A DNA stretch of 22,475 nucleotides from Bacteroides sp. (GTDB lineage: Bacteria > Bacteroidota > Bacteroidia > Bacteroidales > Bacteroidaceae). This document shows, in pieces, positions 1 to 8,515 of this stretch. A program made the position numbers and the translations under genes. The notes beneath the pieces were generated by a model that saw nothing but the letters and a program-made list of their open reading frames with translations, searched no databases and was not told where the DNA came from. Each line of letters begins with the position of its first letter. Positions within the stretch are counted from its first letter, which is position 1. The stretch spans positions 1 to 22,475 of the forward strand of contig DXLM01000050.1 in the NCBI GenBank assembly GCA_019414725.1. Direction: 5' to 3'.

Positions 1-30
1 GGTTCTCTTACGAAGAGATTCCCATTTTTT
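1..30 (+). terminator. Possible terminator of a gene left of the window
   Basis: TCTCTT (4-9) and AAGAGA (13-18) can pair around a three-base loop, with flanking GG and CC extending the stem imperfectly. Six T residues follow at 25-30. This shape fits an intrinsic terminator for a rightward gene that ends before the window. The gene itself is not visible, so this is tentative. Bases 31-178 are AT-rich and I see no gene in them. Confidence 0.4.
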
Positions 31-178
31 ATTATACCTAAATATGCAAGAAACACCTTTCTGCAAGCCTATTATACAATAACTCATCACTGCAACAAAC
101 CTATTTTCCCTATTATGTTTCTTTTTGCAAGAGAGAAGTAAAAATGACAGACATACACAATGCCTTAGAATAAAAAAA

Positions 179-212
179 CGGACTGTACAGTCTTTCTTTT
201 CTGTACAGTCCG
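179..212 (-). terminator. Intrinsic terminator of the C1 peptidase gene
   Basis: A perfect 12-base stem (CGGACTGTACAG, 179-190, with CTGTACAGTCCG, 201-212) surrounds a ten-base loop. Read leftward it is followed by a run of seven T (A at 172-178 on the + strand). It lies 33 bases past the peptidase stop codon. Confidence 0.88.
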
Positions 213-244
213 CTTAAATTATATACAATGTAGAGAGATAACGC

Positions 245-1621
245 TTATTCTTCGTCAGCAAACATCGGGTCCCATGCCGGAAGACGGATTGGTTTCTGTT
301 TTAAAATATCCAGCACCTTGGCAGGAACATATTTCTTTTCTGCCACCACACGGAACATATATTCATCAAACCATTTATCTGTCATGATAAGGTGTCCTCT
401 GTATCCACTGGCACTGCCCCAACTATTTTCCACCATCCATTTTTTCGGCTTTCCCGCTTTATCCAAGTCCACCGCCATCAAGGTCATGGCATGGCTGCTG
501 CCACTGGAGAAAGTTTGGATACGTTGTTTCTTGTCCATGCCGAAAGTAGTTCCCATCAATGATTCGTAATCATAATTATCAGGGTCCAGCAAGCCACGTT
601 TACTATCAAGGAACTTGCCTACATCACAAGAAAAATACATCATGGTACTGTCCTTGATGGAAGCTATGGCTATTTCTTTAATATCCTCTATCGGCAAGTT
701 TACATAAGTCCAATTCTTGCCATCATAACGGTGACGGTCAAAATCTATTTCATAACATTTATAAAACTCGCGGCTGGGATCATTCATCAGCATTACATAG
801 TTATTGGTCAAATCATTTCCCAAAAACTCTTTATAGAAAGACACCGGAGTATATTCTTTCGCTTCCCCACCCTTCAGACTCCATGTAAAGGTGGAAACAG
901 GTTCGCCAAGGGTCAGCACCAACATACGATAAACCGTTCCCAGCATTTCTGTCTTTTTCTTTTCCAATTCGGCCGGCTTCGCTCCGGTAGCGGCGGCTTC
1001 GCGTAGTTGTAAACCAAATTCCTTCAGTTTCAGTCCTATCAGACTACTCATCTTTCCGGTATTCTCACTGCTGAAAGTTTCCACCATTGCACTCTTGGGG
1101 ACCAGTCCGTATTTCTCTATAATATCCGATACTCCTGTGAATTGTCCCCCATCGCTTAAGGGATGCTTGAACAGCCATTCCACCATTTTATCGTCCATGG
1201 GCTTTCCACTGGTATCAATGATTCCCTGTAAGAATAAGTTTGCTTTTTCTAATTGGTCGTAGAAAAAGCAGTAGTTCTGTGAGAACTCCATCTCATCCAG
1301 TCCGTATTTGGCAATCATCTGGCTGCGGAGTACGTTCAGTCCGGTAAAAAGCCAGCAACGACCGGAAGATTGTTGGTCGGTTATTCCCTTGGATAGCACC
1401 TTGTGTGAAAACTCCGTATCAAAATCGGCACGGTTCTCCTGGTTCAATGCCAACGTGTTGATACTTGTTCCGCCTAAGGCGTTACGGATGGCTTTGTCGG
1501 CAGGGGTTGCCTTATAACTTTGTTTGATTTGATTCAGCATTTCACCTGAAATGCCTCCCTGTTGTGCCTGGGCTGTCAATGCAGCCGCAAACAGAAGAGC
1601 GAATGTGATGTGTTTCTTCAT
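245..1621 (-). CDS. Secreted C1-family cysteine peptidase (bleomycin hydrolase / aminopeptidase C type)
   Basis: This 458-residue protein starts with a signal peptide (MKKHITFALLFAAALTAQAQ), so it probably acts in the periplasm or outside the cell. The papain-like catalytic set is visible: oxyanion Gln83 and nucleophile Cys89 in QQSSGRCWLF, His377 in SGSSHAMTLMAV, and Asn399 in VENSWG. The large insert between Cys and His and the C-terminal LPAWDPM are hallmarks of the bleomycin hydrolase/PepC branch (MEROPS C1B). In that branch the C-terminal tail reaches into the active site and makes the enzyme an aminopeptidase. Here the tail ends in acidic ADEE. Family members are usually cytoplasmic hexamers, so export is notable although known in Bacteroides relatives. 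A likely role is peptide trimming for nutrition; the substrate is inferred, not shown. The gene has its own terminator and lies downstream of nhaC in the same direction with a 111-base gap. Confidence 0.9.
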   Translation of the reverse strand: MKKHITFALLFAAALTAQAQQGGISGEMLNQIKQSYKATPADKAIRNALGGTSINTLALNQENRADFDTEFSHKVLSKGITDQQSSGRCWLFTGLNVLRSQMIAKYGLDEMEFSQNYCFFYDQLEKANLFLQGIIDTSGKPMDDKMVEWLFKHPLSDGGQFTGVSDIIEKYGLVPKSAMVETFSSENTGKMSSLIGLKLKEFGLQLREAAATGAKPAELEKKKTEMLGTVYRMLVLTLGEPVSTFTWSLKGGEAKEYTPVSFYKEFLGNDLTNNYVMLMNDPSREFYKCYEIDFDRHRYDGKNWTYVNLPIEDIKEIAIASIKDSTMMYFSCDVGKFLDSKRGLLDPDNYDYESLMGTTFGMDKKQRIQTFSSGSSHAMTLMAVDLDKAGKPKKWMVENSWGSASGYRGHLIMTDKWFDEYMFRVVAEKKYVPAKVLDILKQKPIRLPAWDPMFADEE

Positions 1622-1689
1622 ATTATTGTAAAAATATAAAATGATTTATTAGGGTGGGTAAATGTACAAGTTATTTTTGAACCCTGCTA

Positions 1690-1707
1690 ATCTTTCACGT
1701 GAAAGAT
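1690..1707. promoter_or_regulatory. 18-base perfect palindrome upstream of the C1 peptidase gene
   Basis: ATCTTTCACGTGAAAGAT is a perfect two-fold symmetric site with CACGTG at its centre. It sits between the nhaC stop codon and the peptidase start, about 70 bases upstream of that start. Read leftward, a weak -7-like TACATTTA follows it, so a dimeric regulator could bind near the -33 region. It has no loop and no T-run, so it is a poor terminator. Operator function is inferred. Confidence 0.45.
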
Positions 1708-1732
1708 ATATAATCATCAGAACCTATCATTA

Positions 1733-3184
1733 TTATGACAGGTCCGACTGTTCTGCTTTTTTCTTTATCTTATATCCCAGTATAGCAATTGTGATACTCA
1801 TCAAGGGACTGATAATGTTAAAGAATGCGTAAGGCAGATACACAATGGTGGGAACACTAAGGATAGTGGCCTGTGTCATACCGCATGTATTCCAGGGTAT
1901 CAATGGCGAAGTGACTGTAACAGAATCTTCCGTCGTGCGGCTCAGCAGTTTGCTTTCATAACCGTTTGCACTATAGATGTCTTTAAACATATTACCCGTC
2001 AGGATAATGGATATATATTGATCTGCTGTAGCAAGATTCAGGAACAAGCCCGATGCAACTGTGGACGACACCATTCCTACCCGCTTTTTCGTAAAACGTA
2101 CAAATACAGAAGTGATACTGCCGAGCATTCCTCCGGCTGTCATCGCCCCTCCGAAACACATGGCGCAGATAATCAGCCAGATGGTATTCATCATACCCGC
2201 CATTCCGCGAGTGGATATCAGTTCGTTTATTTCCGCATTACCGGTTTCCAATTGGGTTCCACCATAAAGCATTCCCATTCCTCCTTTGAACAAGGCGGCA
2301 ATCCCTTCGACTCCTTGTCCGGCGATTTCGCATAATAGTCCGGGCTGGAAAATCAAGGCAAAGACGGTAGCCAGAGCCGTAGAAACAAATAGAGTGATGA
2401 TGGAAGGCACTTTACGTGCAATCAGTATCGCTGTGACAACGGGGACAATCATCAACCACCATGAAATATGGAACTTATCACTCAATATACGGGTGTATTC
2501 GGCGATATGACCGGTATCAGTGGCTTCATGTGACAATCCGGCTATGGTAAAGATTATCAAAGTGATGACAAGTGATGGAACGGTGGTAATCATCAAGTAA
2601 CGGATGTGAGTGAACAGCGGTGTATCCGTTACGGACGATGCCAGAATGGTGGTATCCGAAAGCGGAGAAACTTTATCACCGAAATAGGCTCCGGAGATAA
2701 TCGCACCTGCAATCCAACCTTCACTGAAACCTTGCGCCTTCCCTATTCCCATCAGTGCAATGCCGATAGTGGCGATGGTAGTCCATGAGCTGCCTGTCAT
2801 AACAGATACTACCGCACAAATAATGCAAGTGGATACCAGGAAAAAATGAGGATGAATAACCTGTATGCCATAATATATTAATGTAGGGACTACACCACTG
2901 ACCATCCATGCTCCGGACAAAGCTCCGATGATCAGCAAGATAATAAGTGCGGTACTTACCCCGGCTATATTATTGGTGACAGCCAGTTCGAAGTCCTTCC
3001 ACGGACGACGGAATCCCGCCATACCTATCAGCACACAAACTGCTGTAGCCACTAGCAGACAGACTTGGCTGCCACCGGACAAGGCATCACTTCCAAATGT
3101 ACGGATAGTGACAAACAATAATAAAATAAGTACGAATACGGGTAAAAGGGATACTAACGGTGAAGGGATTTTGTTATCTTTCAT
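1733..3184 (-). CDS. nhaC: NhaC-family Na+/H+ antiporter
   Basis: This is a polytopic inner-membrane protein with about a dozen hydrophobic segments. The central conserved stretch includes TGSSWTTIATIGIALMGIG, then SGAYFGDKVSPLSDTT, then a second half with TADQYISIILTGNMF and SPLIPWNTCGMTQATIL. These are characteristic of NhaC antiporters, which exchange Na+ for H+ to control cytosolic sodium and pH; some relatives instead move amino acids or dicarboxylates. I chose the ATG at 3184 (MKDNKIPSPL, 483 residues) over the in-frame TTG at 3199, which would add five residues. The A-rich AAAAAAAGA before 3184 could serve as a weak ribosome site. The gene stands alone, divergent from hdeD. The ion specificity is inferred from family membership. 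Confidence 0.87.
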   Translation of the reverse strand: MKDNKIPSPLVSLLPVFVLILLLFVTIRTFGSDALSGGSQVCLLVATAVCVLIGMAGFRRPWKDFELAVTNNIAGVSTALIILLIIGALSGAWMVSGVVPTLIYYGIQVIHPHFFLVSTCIICAVVSVMTGSSWTTIATIGIALMGIGKAQGFSEGWIAGAIISGAYFGDKVSPLSDTTILASSVTDTPLFTHIRYLMITTVPSLVITLIIFTIAGLSHEATDTGHIAEYTRILSDKFHISWWLMIVPVVTAILIARKVPSIITLFVSTALATVFALIFQPGLLCEIAGQGVEGIAALFKGGMGMLYGGTQLETGNAEINELISTRGMAGMMNTIWLIICAMCFGGAMTAGGMLGSITSVFVRFTKKRVGMVSSTVASGLFLNLATADQYISIILTGNMFKDIYSANGYESKLLSRTTEDSVTVTSPLIPWNTCGMTQATILSVPTIVYLPYAFFNIISPLMSITIAILGYKIKKKAEQSDLS

Positions 3185-3246
3185 TCTTTTTTTATTCAAT
3201 TTTTATTCAAAATGTAAATAGAACTATCAATTTGGTTTTCAGCGTG

Positions 3247-3277
3247 CAAAGTTCGGAATATTTTTTGAGTTCTAAAA
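3247..3277 (-). promoter_or_regulatory. Possible nhaC promoter
   Basis: Read leftward, GAACTTTG (3254-3247) followed by CACG resembles the Bacteroides -7 box TAnnTTTG with one mismatch. TTTT lies 19 bases upstream (3277-3274) in place of TTTG. This would give a 5' leader of about 55 bases before the ATG at 3184. Confidence 0.4.
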
Positions 3278-3378
3278 GTCAATCGGCGGTATTTAAAGAC
3301 TTTTTTTGTATTTGCAGGTAAACCTTTTTGCAAGGGGGGGCGTTATTAGTTCAAATTATAACCTAAAACTTAACAAAT

Positions 3379-3942
3379 ATGAATGAATTAGTTGGTGGCT
3401 TAGGCTACGCTGTAAAAAATTGGTGGATGTCCCTGTTGCTGGGCTTGCTCTACATTGCGGTAGCACTATGCTTATTGTTCGCTCCTGTGAGCAGTTATGT
3501 GGCACTGAGTGTCATCTTCAGTATCTCGATTCTGGTCAGTGGCATTCTGGAAGTCTTTTTTGCTGCCGGAAACAAAAAAACAATCAGTAGTTGGGGATGG
3601 TATCTTGCCGGAGGTATTATTGATTTGCTGATAGGTATTTATCTGGTATTCTATCCGTTGGTCAGCATGGAACTGATTCCGTTTATTGTTGCTTTCTGGC
3701 TGATGTTCAGAGGGTTTACATTGTGTGGCTATTCCACAGATTTGAAACGCTATGGCACAAAGGACTGGGGGTGGTATCTGGTGTTTGGCATTCTGGCTAT
3801 TCTTTGCTCTATGGCTATCATCTGGCAACCTGGACTTGGTGCTGTTACCGTGCTCTATATGCTGTCCATCACTTTTCTTATTATCGGATGTTTCCGTGTC
3901 ATTTTCTCCTTCGAGTTGAAAAGATTGCATAAAAACAAGTAA
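3379..3942 (+). CDS. HdeD-like (DUF308) integral membrane protein
   Basis: This 187-residue protein is nearly all membrane, with about six hydrophobic helices and a basic C-terminus (ELKRLHKNK). It reads as three similar helical hairpins, each opening with a W-rich segment (NWWMSLLLGL, SSWGWYLAGGI, DWGWYLVFGIL). That is the pattern of the DUF308/HdeD family. In E. coli HdeD contributes to acid resistance at high cell density, but the mechanism is unknown and the role should not be assumed here. The 5' leader contains a run of seven G (3334-3340) about 40 bases before the start. No strong promoter was recognised. The TamB-like gene follows 64 bases downstream on the same strand. Confidence 0.85.
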   Translation: MNELVGGLGYAVKNWWMSLLLGLLYIAVALCLLFAPVSSYVALSVIFSISILVSGILEVFFAAGNKKTISSWGWYLAGGIIDLLIGIYLVFYPLVSMELIPFIVAFWLMFRGFTLCGYSTDLKRYGTKDWGWYLVFGILAILCSMAIIWQPGLGAVTVLYMLSITFLIIGCFRVIFSFELKRLHKNK

Positions 3943-3950
3943 AAAAAATC

Positions 3951-4005
3951 GTTTATTTTGGGCTACGTCATACGTTATTCGTATTTTTGTTAGCCCAAAA
4001 TAAAC
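3951..4005. repeat. 14-base perfect inverted repeat around a promoter, just before the TamB-like gene
   Basis: GTTTATTTTGGGCT (3951-3964) is exactly repeated in inverted form as AGCCCAAAATAAAC (3992-4005), ending one base before the ATG at 4007. The 27-base interior holds a nested ATACG-TTATT-CGTAT hairpin (3970-3984). Read leftward, a run of T follows the left arm. It could be an operator, a leader RNA hairpin or, less likely, an invertible segment. Confidence 0.8.
3957..3989 (+). promoter_or_regulatory. Bacteroides-type promoter for the TamB-like gene
   Basis: TTTG (3957-3960) is followed after 21 bases by TATTTTTG (3982-3989), matching the TTTG...TAnnTTTG consensus. The -33 box lies inside the left arm of the 14-base inverted repeat, and transcription would start inside the right arm near 3996. 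The leader would be only about ten bases. Confidence 0.55.
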
Positions 4006-4006
4006 A

Positions 4007-7000
4007 ATGATTTCTAGTAAGAGTCTTAAATACACTGTGCGTATTCTGCTAGGTACACTGATTGGTGTCTACCTGGGAATAATTGTGCTGCTGAACATAC
4101 CGTATGTTCAGGGCAAATTATCTGTTTTTGTAACTAAGGAATTAAAAAACATACTGAATACGGAGGTTTCTGTAGGACGGATTGATATGGGTTTGCTAAA
4201 CCGTATCATTGTGGAAGATGTCCTTTTGCATGACCGGAAGAACCAGGAGATGCTGAAAGTAGCCCGCTTATCGGCAAAATTCGACCTTCTGCCTTTATTG
4301 AACGGTAAAGTCACCATCAGCAGTGTCCAGCTTTTTGGATTTACGGTCAATTTGAACCGGGAAACTCCGGAATCTGCCCCTAATTTCCAGTTTGTGTTAG
4401 ACGCTTTCGCGTCCAAAGATACGGTTAAAACAAAATCTAATTTGGATTTACGAATTAATTCCGTGCTGATAAGGCGTGGCAGAGTGACATACGATATATT
4501 ATCGGAACCGGAAACTCCCGGAAAGTTCAATGCCCATCATCTATCGGTGAAGAATCTCGCTGCAACGCTTTCACTGAAGGCATTGCGCAGCGACTCGTTG
4601 AATGCCGCCATCCGGCGGGTCAGCTTTGACGAACAATGTGGTTTTTCATTGCAGAAGTTCGCCATGAAAGTTACAGCCAACAATAAACGTTTGGATATTA
4701 AGGATTTTGGTGTGGAGCTTTCAAATACTGCTTTAAAGATAGACAGTCTGACCTTGAAGTATGACAGCCTGCCCGAATTGCCCCCAATGACAGAAAATGT
4801 AAGATATGACGGCTCTTTGAAGGCTTCCGTTATACTGAAAGATTTAGCTCCTTTTGTGCCTGCCTTGTCACGCTTTGAAGAACCGTTGGATCTAAATCTG
4901 GTTTTCTCCGGTCACGGCAAACATTTGGACTGCCCCACCCTGCGGCTGACTAACCACCACGGATTGATGATTGCAGGGGAAGCTGCCTTAAGTAACTGGG
5001 ATGCAGGCATGGATATGTACATTTACGGCAAACTGGGTAACTTGACCATGACAAAAGAGGGCATAAACGTTCTGATGACGAACCTGACGGGAAAGGTTCC
5101 TCCCATTTTGCAACGTTTGGACTATATTCGTTTTAACGGGGAAGCGGCGGGCTATCTGCATGATCTCACACTGACAGGCTTGTTCCATACAGGGGCAGGC
5201 ATGGTGAAAACGGACGTGATGATGAGCATTGATGAACAAAGTATGAGCAGAACCTATTCGGGTAGTGTGGCGAGTGCAGACCTGGATTTGGGAAAATTAC
5301 TTAATCAGGAAAAGAAATTCGGCAAGGTGGATTTCAATGTGGAACTGAAAGGTTTCAACTATAAGAACCGATATCCGGAATCATACATCAAAGGAATCAT
5401 ATCTTCCTTTGAATATAGTCAATATCAATATGAAAATATCATGTTGGATGGCGTATATAAGGACGGAGGCTTTAACGGGCGCTTATCCATGGACGACGCA
5501 AACGGTTCTGTCCAGATAGACGGTAATTTCAATGTTGCCAAAACAATCCCTGACTTTAACCTGAAGGCATCCGTAAAGAACCTGCGCCCTCACGACCTCC
5601 ATCTGTCGGACAAATATGAGAATGCCAGTATTTCACTGGGCCTCACTGCTGATTTCACCGGCAAATCCATTGACGACATGAACGGGCGCATTTCATTGGA
5701 CAGCCTGCAATTAAACGCTCCCGATGAAGGAGGGTGTTTTCTGGATAATCTGACTATTACAGCCGGACAGGTAAGCGGTGAAAAAGAGTTGCGCATAAAT
5801 TCATCCTTCATGACAGCGGTGATACGAGGTGACTATTCCTACCACACCATTCCGGCCAGCGTGGTAAAGACGGTACAACGCTATATTCCGTCCTTACTGA
5901 CTATAAAGGATAATATGCCCGAGCCTCACAATAACTTCCAGTTTGATATCTGCCTGGAAAATACCGAAGTGCTATCCAAATTATTTCAGATTCCATTGGA
6001 ATTATACCTGCCGGCATCTTTAAAAGGATATTTTAACGACGGCGAGGAAAAGTTGCACGTAGAAGGACATTTTCCGGAATTCAGATACAATGGAACACGT
6101 TATGATTCGGGCGTTTTATTTTGTGAGAATCCTTCCGACCGGTTCAAATGTTCACTGCGAGGCGGTATGCTGATGAAAAGTGGTGCAATGCTTAACTTCT
6201 CGGTGGAAGCCAATGCCAAAAACGATCATTTGGAAACAACAATTAACTGGGGGAACAATACTGATGTGACTTACGGTGGTAAATTTGCCGCCGATACCCG
6301 TTTCTTCAAAACGGAAGGTCCCCACCCTATTCTTCAGGCAGATATAAACATACAGCCCACAAAAGTAGTGCTGAATGATACGGTATGGAACATTCATCCC
6401 TCGCATATCGCCATAGATTCGGGACGCGTATTCATTGACAATTTCCTGTTTGAACATGAGGACCAGTATTTAAGGATAGATGGTAAACTGACCAAGAAGG
6501 AAAGTGATTCCTGCCGGGTGGATTTGAGAAATATCAAGCTGGACTATGTACTGGATATTGTGCAGTTTGACGATGTAGAGTTCGGCGGACTTGTAACCGG
6601 AAAGGTTCATCTGAAAAGTGTCATGAAGAACCCGGTGATGCGGACCCGTCTGAATGTGCACAAATTCTGTCTGAACCGTTCTTTATTAGGAGAAGCCGAC
6701 ATTGCAGGTGTATGGGATAAGGAATTGGGCGGAGTACGACTGGATGCCCAAATAGCGGAAAAAGGAATTTCCTCCACTCATGTGACAGGGTATGTCTCTC
6801 CCAAGTTAAAAGGTCTTGATCTGTCGATTCGGGCAGATAGTACCAATCTGGGATTCTTACAACCTTTTATAGAAGGAATTTTCAGTGAAATAAATGGCCG
6901 TGTCAACGGAAATGTCCGTTTATATGGCGATTTCAAGCATTTGGATCTGGAAGGTGAAGTGAGGGCCAAAATGGATGCTAAAATTGATGTGTTGAACACC

Positions 7001-8467
7001 TATTTCCAAATCCGGGATGACTCCATACATATATCTTCGGGCAGTCTGGATTTCAGGAATGTAAAAGTCTATGACCGTGAGGGACATGACGGACTGGTAA
7101 ATGGTTATCTGCATCACACAAAGCTGAAAAATCTGATGTACCATTTCAATATACGAGGCAACAACCTGTTGATGTACAATACCTACGAAGCCGGGAATAT
7201 GCCTTTTTACGGAAAAGTATATGGTACAGGAAATGTGGTACTGGATGGTGGAAATAATGCGATGACAGTGGACGCTTCACTGACCACAGGCAACAATACC
7301 AGCTTCACTTATATAACCGGAGTAACCACGGAAGCAGCGAGCAATCAGTTTATCACTTTTGTAGACAAAACCCCCAAGCGCATTCACGATAATGTGGAAA
7401 CCAATCTTTACCACCACTCTAATGTGCGTAAGACTAAAGAGGACGACGGACCTCCTATGGATCTCCGCATCAACATGTTGATAGAAGCAACTCCCAGCGC
7501 TACCATGAAAATTATCATGGATCCTGTAGCGGGAGATAATATTACAGCAACCGGAAATGGAAACCTGCAAGTGAATTTTTTCAATAAAGGTGATTTCCGT
7601 ATGTTCGGTAGCTATGTCATAGATCAAGGTATGTATAAACTAAGCATGCAGGAAGTAATACGCAAGGACTTTACCTTGAAATCAGGTGGCACGGTGACTT
7701 TCTCAGGTGACCCTTATCAGGCGAATCTTGATTTACAGGCGGTATACACGGTTAATTCTGCTTCTTTAAGTGATTTGGTAGTAGATCCCTCGCGCAACCA
7801 AGGTACGGTGAAGGTAAACTGTCTGATGAATCTGACTGGAAATTTATCCAATCCGGATATTAAATTCGATTTGGAACTGCCCACTGTAAGCGAGGAAGAC
7901 CGGGAATTGGTACGTAGTGCTACCAGTACGGAAGAACAAATGAATACACAGATTATTTATTTGCTGGGAATTGGTAAGTTCTACACCTATGATTATGCCA
8001 ATAATGACCAATCCTCTAATGCGACCAGTTCTTTAGCCTTCAGTACACTTTCCGGTCAGCTGAACAATATGTTGTCCCAATGGATGGGCAATAAAAACTG
8101 GAACATAGGCGCCAACTTGAGTACCGGTGAAAAAGGTTGGACAGATGTGGAAGCAGAAGCTATGTTGTCCGGCAGGTTATTGAATAACAGGCTGATGATA
8201 AATGGAAACTTCGGCTATAAGGAGAATGTGATGGCAAATAGCAACTTCGTAGGAGACTTTGAAGCGATATGGTTATTGACAAAAAACGGAGATTTCCGTT
8301 TGAGAGGGTATAATCAGACCAATGACCGCTATTTTACTAAATCTACCCTGACCACTCAAGGAGTAGGTCTCATGTATAAAAAAGATTTCAATACTTGGGA
8401 TGAACTGTTCCGCTGGTTCTTATGGAAAAGACGGAAAAGCTCGTTACAAAAACGAAGCGATGACTAA
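4007..8467 (+). CDS. TamB-like (DUF490) envelope translocation/assembly protein
   Basis: This 1486-residue protein has one N-terminal membrane anchor (residues about 8-32, YTVRILLGTLIGVYLGIIVL), followed by a very long run of short beta strands. The C-terminal part, from about 1165 to 1410, is TamB-like: GNGNLQVNFFNKGDFRMFGS, then MYKLSMQEVIRKDFTLKSGG and FSGDPYQANLDLQAVYTV. Such proteins form a hydrophobic-grooved beta taco across the periplasm, anchored in the inner membrane. They are implicated in outer membrane protein assembly (with TamA) and in phospholipid transport to the outer membrane. Length fits Bacteroidetes homologues (E. coli TamB is about 1259). No Omp85/TamA partner lies next to it; neighbours are the HdeD-like gene and aguA. 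A basic tail (WKRRKSSLQKRSDD) ends the protein. Confidence 0.88.
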   Translation: MISSKSLKYTVRILLGTLIGVYLGIIVLLNIPYVQGKLSVFVTKELKNILNTEVSVGRIDMGLLNRIIVEDVLLHDRKNQEMLKVARLSAKFDLLPLLNGKVTISSVQLFGFTVNLNRETPESAPNFQFVLDAFASKDTVKTKSNLDLRINSVLIRRGRVTYDILSEPETPGKFNAHHLSVKNLAATLSLKALRSDSLNAAIRRVSFDEQCGFSLQKFAMKVTANNKRLDIKDFGVELSNTALKIDSLTLKYDSLPELPPMTENVRYDGSLKASVILKDLAPFVPALSRFEEPLDLNLVFSGHGKHLDCPTLRLTNHHGLMIAGEAALSNWDAGMDMYIYGKLGNLTMTKEGINVLMTNLTGKVPPILQRLDYIRFNGEAAGYLHDLTLTGLFHTGAGMVKTDVMMSIDEQSMSRTYSGSVASADLDLGKLLNQEKKFGKVDFNVELKGFNYKNRYPESYIKGIISSFEYSQYQYENIMLDGVYKDGGFNGRLSMDDANGSVQIDGNFNVAKTIPDFNLKASVKNLRPHDLHLSDKYENASISLGLTADFTGKSIDDMNGRISLDSLQLNAPDEGGCFLDNLTITAGQVSGEKELRINSSFMTAVIRGDYSYHTIPASVVKTVQRYIPSLLTIKDNMPEPHNNFQFDICLENTEVLSKLFQIPLELYLPASLKGYFNDGEEKLHVEGHFPEFRYNGTRYDSGVLFCENPSDRFKCSLRGGMLMKSGAMLNFSVEANAKNDHLETTINWGNNTDVTYGGKFAADTRFFKTEGPHPILQADINIQPTKVVLNDTVWNIHPSHIAIDSGRVFIDNFLFEHEDQYLRIDGKLTKKESDSCRVDLRNIKLDYVLDIVQFDDVEFGGLVTGKVHLKSVMKNPVMRTRLNVHKFCLNRSLLGEADIAGVWDKELGGVRLDAQIAEKGISSTHVTGYVSPKLKGLDLSIRADSTNLGFLQPFIEGIFSEINGRVNGNVRLYGDFKHLDLEGEVRAKMDAKIDVLNTYFQIRDDSIHISSGSLDFRNVKVYDREGHDGLVNGYLHHTKLKNLMYHFNIRGNNLLMYNTYEAGNMPFYGKVYGTGNVVLDGGNNAMTVDASLTTGNNTSFTYITGVTTEAASNQFITFVDKTPKRIHDNVETNLYHHSNVRKTKEDDGPPMDLRINMLIEATPSATMKIIMDPVAGDNITATGNGNLQVNFFNKGDFRMFGSYVIDQGMYKLSMQEVIRKDFTLKSGGTVTFSGDPYQANLDLQAVYTVNSASLSDLVVDPSRNQGTVKVNCLMNLTGNLSNPDIKFDLELPTVSEEDRELVRSATSTEEQMNTQIIYLLGIGKFYTYDYANNDQSSNATSSLAFSTLSGQLNNMLSQWMGNKNWNIGANLSTGEKGWTDVEAEAMLSGRLLNNRLMINGNFGYKENVMANSNFVGDFEAIWLLTKNGDFRLRGYNQTNDRYFTKSTLTTQGVGLMYKKDFNTWDELFRWFLWKRRKSSLQKRSDD

Positions 8468-8489
8468 TTAACCTATAAAGTTTATTTCA

Positions 8490-8497
8490 TATCTTTG
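8490..8497 (+). promoter_or_regulatory. Likely -7 box of the aguAB promoter
   Basis: TATCTTTG followed by C is an exact TAnnTTTG match. A good -33 TTTG is not present at the expected distance. Transcription from here would start near 8503. That rules out the in-frame TTG at 8495 and supports the ATG at 8516 as the aguA start. Confidence 0.55.
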
Positions 8498-8515
8498 CAA
8501 GACAAATTTAAAAAT

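Noticed and set aside
3472..4035. 187-residue leftward frame opposite the HdeD-like gene
   Set aside because: It is antisense to a clear membrane protein, has low-complexity polar composition and no family motif. It is a shadow of the real gene.
7277..7627. 116-residue leftward frame inside the TamB-like gene
   Set aside because: It lies wholly inside a well-supported 1486-residue coding region and has no family features.
8495..8515. N-terminal extension of agmatine deiminase from a TTG codon
   Set aside because: That TTG is part of the TATCTTTG -7 box, so it would not be transcribed from this promoter. The ATG at 8516 fits the family start.
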